7,866 nt of DNA from Micavibrio sp. UBA5703 (GTDB lineage Bacteria; Pseudomonadota; Alphaproteobacteria; Micavibrionales; Micavibrionaceae): contig DIHF01000071.1 of the NCBI GenBank assembly GCA_002420015.1, forward strand, positions 1 through 7,866. The letters are read 5' to 3'. Under the pieces are notes generated by a model, which saw nothing but the letters and a program-made list of their open reading frames with translations, was not told the origin of the DNA and did not search any database. A program made the position numbers and the translations under genes. Of the stretch, positions 5,377 through 7,866 are shown in pieces. Each line of letters begins with the position of its first letter. Within the stretch, counting starts at the first letter, position 1.

Positions 5377-7866
5377 CCGGCCCCCCGGCCTCTTCAAGCG
5401 CATCGCCGTCGGCACCGTCCTCACCCTCCTCCTGCACCAGCCAAGCGACGGAAACGACCTGCTCGCCTTCGGAGACTTTGAAGACCGTCACGCCCTGTGC
5501 GGCGCGGCCCGTGACGCGGACATTTTCAACCGGGGTGCGGATGAGCTTGCCCTGATCGGTAACGAGCATGATCTGGTGTGAATCCGTGACCGGGAACGTC
5601 GCCACGACCTCGCCGCCGTTCTTCTTGGTCAGGGTCATGTTGGTAACGCCCTGTCCACCGCGCCCGGATATCCGGTATTCGTAAGCGGACGTGCGCTTGC
5701 CGAAACCGCCATTGGTGACGGTCAGGAGAAGCTGCTCATTCTTCAGCAATTCCTGGAAACGCTCCGGCGCGAGTTCAAGATTGGACTCCACAACCTCGGA
5801 ATCGTCATCCTGGCCTGCGTCCTCGCCGCCCACGACCTGGCTGGCGGCTTTCATATAGGCAGCGCGCTCCTCAGGTGTAATTTCAATATGCTTGAGCACC
5901 GACATGGAAATAACCTCGTCGCCCTTGGCCAGCTTGATGCCGCGCACGCCGGTCGATGTCCGTCCGGCGAAAACGCGGATGTCCTCGACAGGGAAGCGGA
6001 TCGCCTTGCCAAAGCGCGTGGCCAGCATGATGTCCTCATCCGCCGCGCAGATTTTGACGGAGACCAGCGCCTCGCCCTCGTCCAGCTTCATGGCGATCAG
6101 GCCGTTGGCGCGGATATTTTTGAAATCCGTCAGCTTGTTACGGCGCACGCTGCCGTGCGAGGTGGCGAACATGATGTCCAGCTTGTCCCAGATTTCCTCG
6201 TTCTCCGGCAGACGCAGATAAACCGAAACATTCTCGTTAGGCTCCAGCGGCAGGAGGTTCACCATCGCCTTGCCGCGCGATTGCGGGCTGCCCAGCGGCA
6301 ACTGCCAGACTTTCAGCTTGTGCACGATACCGCGAGAGGTAAAGAACAGGATAGGCGTATGGGTCGAGGCAATAAACAAGTCGGCGACGAAATCGTCGTC
6401 CTTGGTGGCCATCCCGGCACGGCCCTTGCCGCCCCGGCGCTGCGCCCGGTAGGTGTCGAGCGGCACGCGCTTGGCGTAACCGCCATGCGTAACCGTCACG
6501 ACCATATCCTCGCGCTGGATCAGGTCTTCAATGTCCTGCTCGAATTCGGAAATCACAAGCTCGGTCCGGCGTGGCGTGTCGAATTTTTCTTTGATCTCGA
6601 TCAGTTCGCCGCGCAAAACCTCCAGCAGCTTTTCGCGGCTGGCCAAAATCGCCAGATACTCCGCGATTTTCTCCGTGATTTCACGAAGTTCCTTGCCTAT
6701 TTTCTCACGCTCAAGCCCGGTCAGGCGGTGCAGACGCAGATCGAGAATAGCTTTGGCCTGCGCCTCGGACATTCTGTAATGGCCCTTGGCATCCACGGCA
6801 TGATCGGGATCGTCGATCAGTTCAATCAGCGGCGCGACTTCGGCTGCGGGCCACGCCTTCGCCAGAAGGCCATCGCGGGCCTCTGCGGGATCTTTGGCCT
6901 TGCGGATCAGCGCGATAACTTCGTCAATATTGACGACGGCAACGGTCAGGCCCACCAAGATATGCGCGCGCTCCCGCGCCTTGCCGAGTTCGAAGATCGT
7001 ACGGCGCGTGATTACTTCCTCGCGGAACTTGATGAAGGCCGCGATCATGTCCTTGAGCAGCATCATCTGCGGCTTGCCGTGATTGAGCGCCACCATGTTG
7101 CAGGAGAAATTCGATTGCAGCGCCGTGTGCCTGAACAACTGGTTCAGAACGACATCGGCATTGGCGTTGTTTTTAAGCTCGATGACGATGCGCACGCCGT
7201 CACGGTCGGATTCGTCACGGATTTCGTGAATGTCCTCAACAATCTTTTCCCGGCCGACTTCGCCGAGCCGTTCCAGCAGTTTGCCCTTGCTGACCTGATA
7301 CGGAATTTCGTGAACGATGATCGCTTCGCGCTTGCCGATTTCCTCAACCGAGGTCTTGGCACGCATGACGATAGAACCGTTGCCGGTGTGGTAGGCGCTG
7401 CGGATTCCCATGACGCCGATAATCTGCGCGCCTGTGGGGAAATCCGGGCCGGGGATGATCTCGTTCAGCTCATCCGTTGAAATATTTGGATTGGCGATAG
7501 TTGCCAAACAACCGTTCACCACTTCGCCCAGGTTATGCGGCGGGATGTTGGTCGCCATACCCACGGCAATTCCGCCCGCGCCGTTCACCAGCAGATTGGG
7601 AATGCGGGAGGGGAGCACGTCCGGCTCCAGCATGGATTCATCGTAGTTGGGATGGAAATCGACGGTGTCCTTGTCGATGTCGTCCAGCATCGTCTCGGCC
7701 GCCTTGTTCAGGCGCGCTTCGGTGTAACGCATCGCGGCGGCCGCGTCGCCGTCCATCGAACCGAAATTCCCCTGCCCGTCGATCAGCGGCAGGCGCAAGC
7801 TCCAAGGCTGGGCCATGCGCACCATCGCGTCGTATATCGCGGAATCGCCGTGCGGGTGATATTTAC
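5366..7866 (-). CDS. gyrA: DNA gyrase subunit A (5' end outside window)
   Basis: GyrA is the DNA-cutting subunit of gyrase, which introduces negative supercoils. The frame is open to the right edge and gives 832 residues, beginning at the equivalent of E. coli residue 76 (KYHPHGDSAIYDAM). About 75 N-terminal residues are missing, so the full length is near 907. The catalytic tyrosine (E. coli Tyr122) lies in AAAMRYTEARL, codon 7726-7724. The quinolone-determining positions are the sensitive forms: Ser83 (7843-7841) and Asp87 (7831-7829). The GyrA box QRRGGKG at 6442-6422 marks this as gyrase rather than ParC. The C-terminal beta-pinwheel follows, with an acidic insertion (EDAGQDDDSE) and an acidic tail rich in Glu, Asp and Gly. 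The stop TAA at 5368-5366 overlaps the coaD-like remnant by 11 nt. In Alphaproteobacteria coaD commonly follows gyrA directly. Confidence 0.97.
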   Translation of the reverse strand, partial: KYHPHGDSAIYDAMVRMAQPWSLRLPLIDGQGNFGSMDGDAAAAMRYTEARLNKAAETMLDDIDKDTVDFHPNYDESMLEPDVLPSRIPNLLVNGAGGIAVGMATNIPPHNLGEVVNGCLATIANPNISTDELNEIIPGPDFPTGAQIIGVMGIRSAYHTGNGSIVMRAKTSVEEIGKREAIIVHEIPYQVSKGKLLERLGEVGREKIVEDIHEIRDESDRDGVRIVIELKNNANADVVLNQLFRHTALQSNFSCNMVALNHGKPQMMLLKDMIAAFIKFREEVITRRTIFELGKARERAHILVGLTVAVVNIDEVIALIRKAKDPAEARDGLLAKAWPAAEVAPLIELIDDPDHAVDAKGHYRMSEAQAKAILDLRLHRLTGLEREKIGKELREITEKIAEYLAILASREKLLEVLRGELIEIKEKFDTPRRTELVISEFEQDIEDLIQREDMVVTVTHGGYAKRVPLDTYRAQRRGGKGRAGMATKDDDFVADLFIASTHTPILFFTSRGIVHKLKVWQLPLGSPQSRGKAMVNLLPLEPNENVSVYLRLPENEEIWDKLDIMFATSHGSVRRNKLTDFKNIRANGLIAMKLDEGEALVSVKICAADEDIMLATRFGKAIRFPVEDIRVFAGRTSTGVRGIKLAKGDEVISMSVLKHIEITPEERAAYMKAASQVVGGEDAGQDDDSEVVESNLELAPERFQELLKNEQLLLTVTNGGFGKRTSAYEYRISGRGGQGVTNMTLTKKNGGEVVATFPVTDSHQIMLVTDQGKLIRTPVENVRVTGRAAQGVTVFKVSEGEQVVSVAWLVQEEGEDGADGDALEEAGGPDGQ

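Noticed and set aside
5888..7480. Long open frame (530 codons) on the + strand inside gyrA
   Set aside because: It lies wholly antisense to gyrA, whose protein is unmistakable over the same bases. The translation is rich in His, Gln, Asp and Arg with no family motif, as expected from the reverse of a GC-biased gene.
7829..7843. Quinolone resistance mutations in gyrA
   Set aside because: The codons equivalent to Ser83 and Asp87 are TCC and GAC, the ordinary sensitive residues.

Overview
The window reads as chromosomal DNA of an alphaproteobacterium. Two gene orders familiar from that class are present, infA-maf-rng on the + strand and gyrA-coaD on the - strand, and the protein sequences fit that class. 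The species cannot be named. Base composition looks moderately GC-rich over the core genes and is visibly lower over the 416-residue gene at 4013-5263 (two sample lines gave about 33% and 43% G+C, against about 62% for a sample line in gyrA).

Layout. Positions 1-1888 (+): the end of infA (IF-1), a Maf nucleotide pyrophosphatase overlapping it by 11 nt, and a short RNase E/G-family protein without the C-terminal Zn-link. Positions 1897-3312 (-): rimK and rimB, head to tail with no spacer, convergent with rng. Positions 3349-3424 (-): tRNA-Lys(TTT) with an encoded CCA end and a clear sigma70-type promoter at 3455-3483. Positions 3498-7866 (-): gyrA (5' end outside the window), a 37-codon remnant of the start of coaD, a 416-residue protein resembling a catalytically dead EAL domain, and then an intact coaD.

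The most unusual structure is the gyrA-coaD interval. Immediately after gyrA, overlapping its stop codon, is a small frame whose first 29 residues match the N-terminus of the downstream CoaD at 21 positions, including an N-terminal extension that standard CoaD lacks. It has lost the nucleotide-binding T/HxGH motif and stops after 37 codons. The lower-GC 416-residue gene follows through a TAATG junction, and the intact coaD begins 2 nt after that gene's stop. It looks as if a gene was inserted at the start of coaD, or came in with a second coaD, leaving the resident 5' end as a fossil while the operon stayed translationally linked.

How the genes relate: gyrA (DNA supercoiling), coaD (coenzyme A synthesis), infA (translation initiation), maf (nucleotide house-cleaning) and rng (RNA processing) are housekeeping. 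RimK adds glutamates to ribosomal protein S6, and RimB-type proteases trim them. In Pseudomonas this pair works with a c-di-GMP phosphodiesterase, RimA. The degenerate EAL-like gene about 700 bp upstream on the same strand therefore invites, but does not prove, a functional link. There is no gene-free stretch over 300 bp, and I saw no CRISPR array, transposase or convincing rho-independent terminator.
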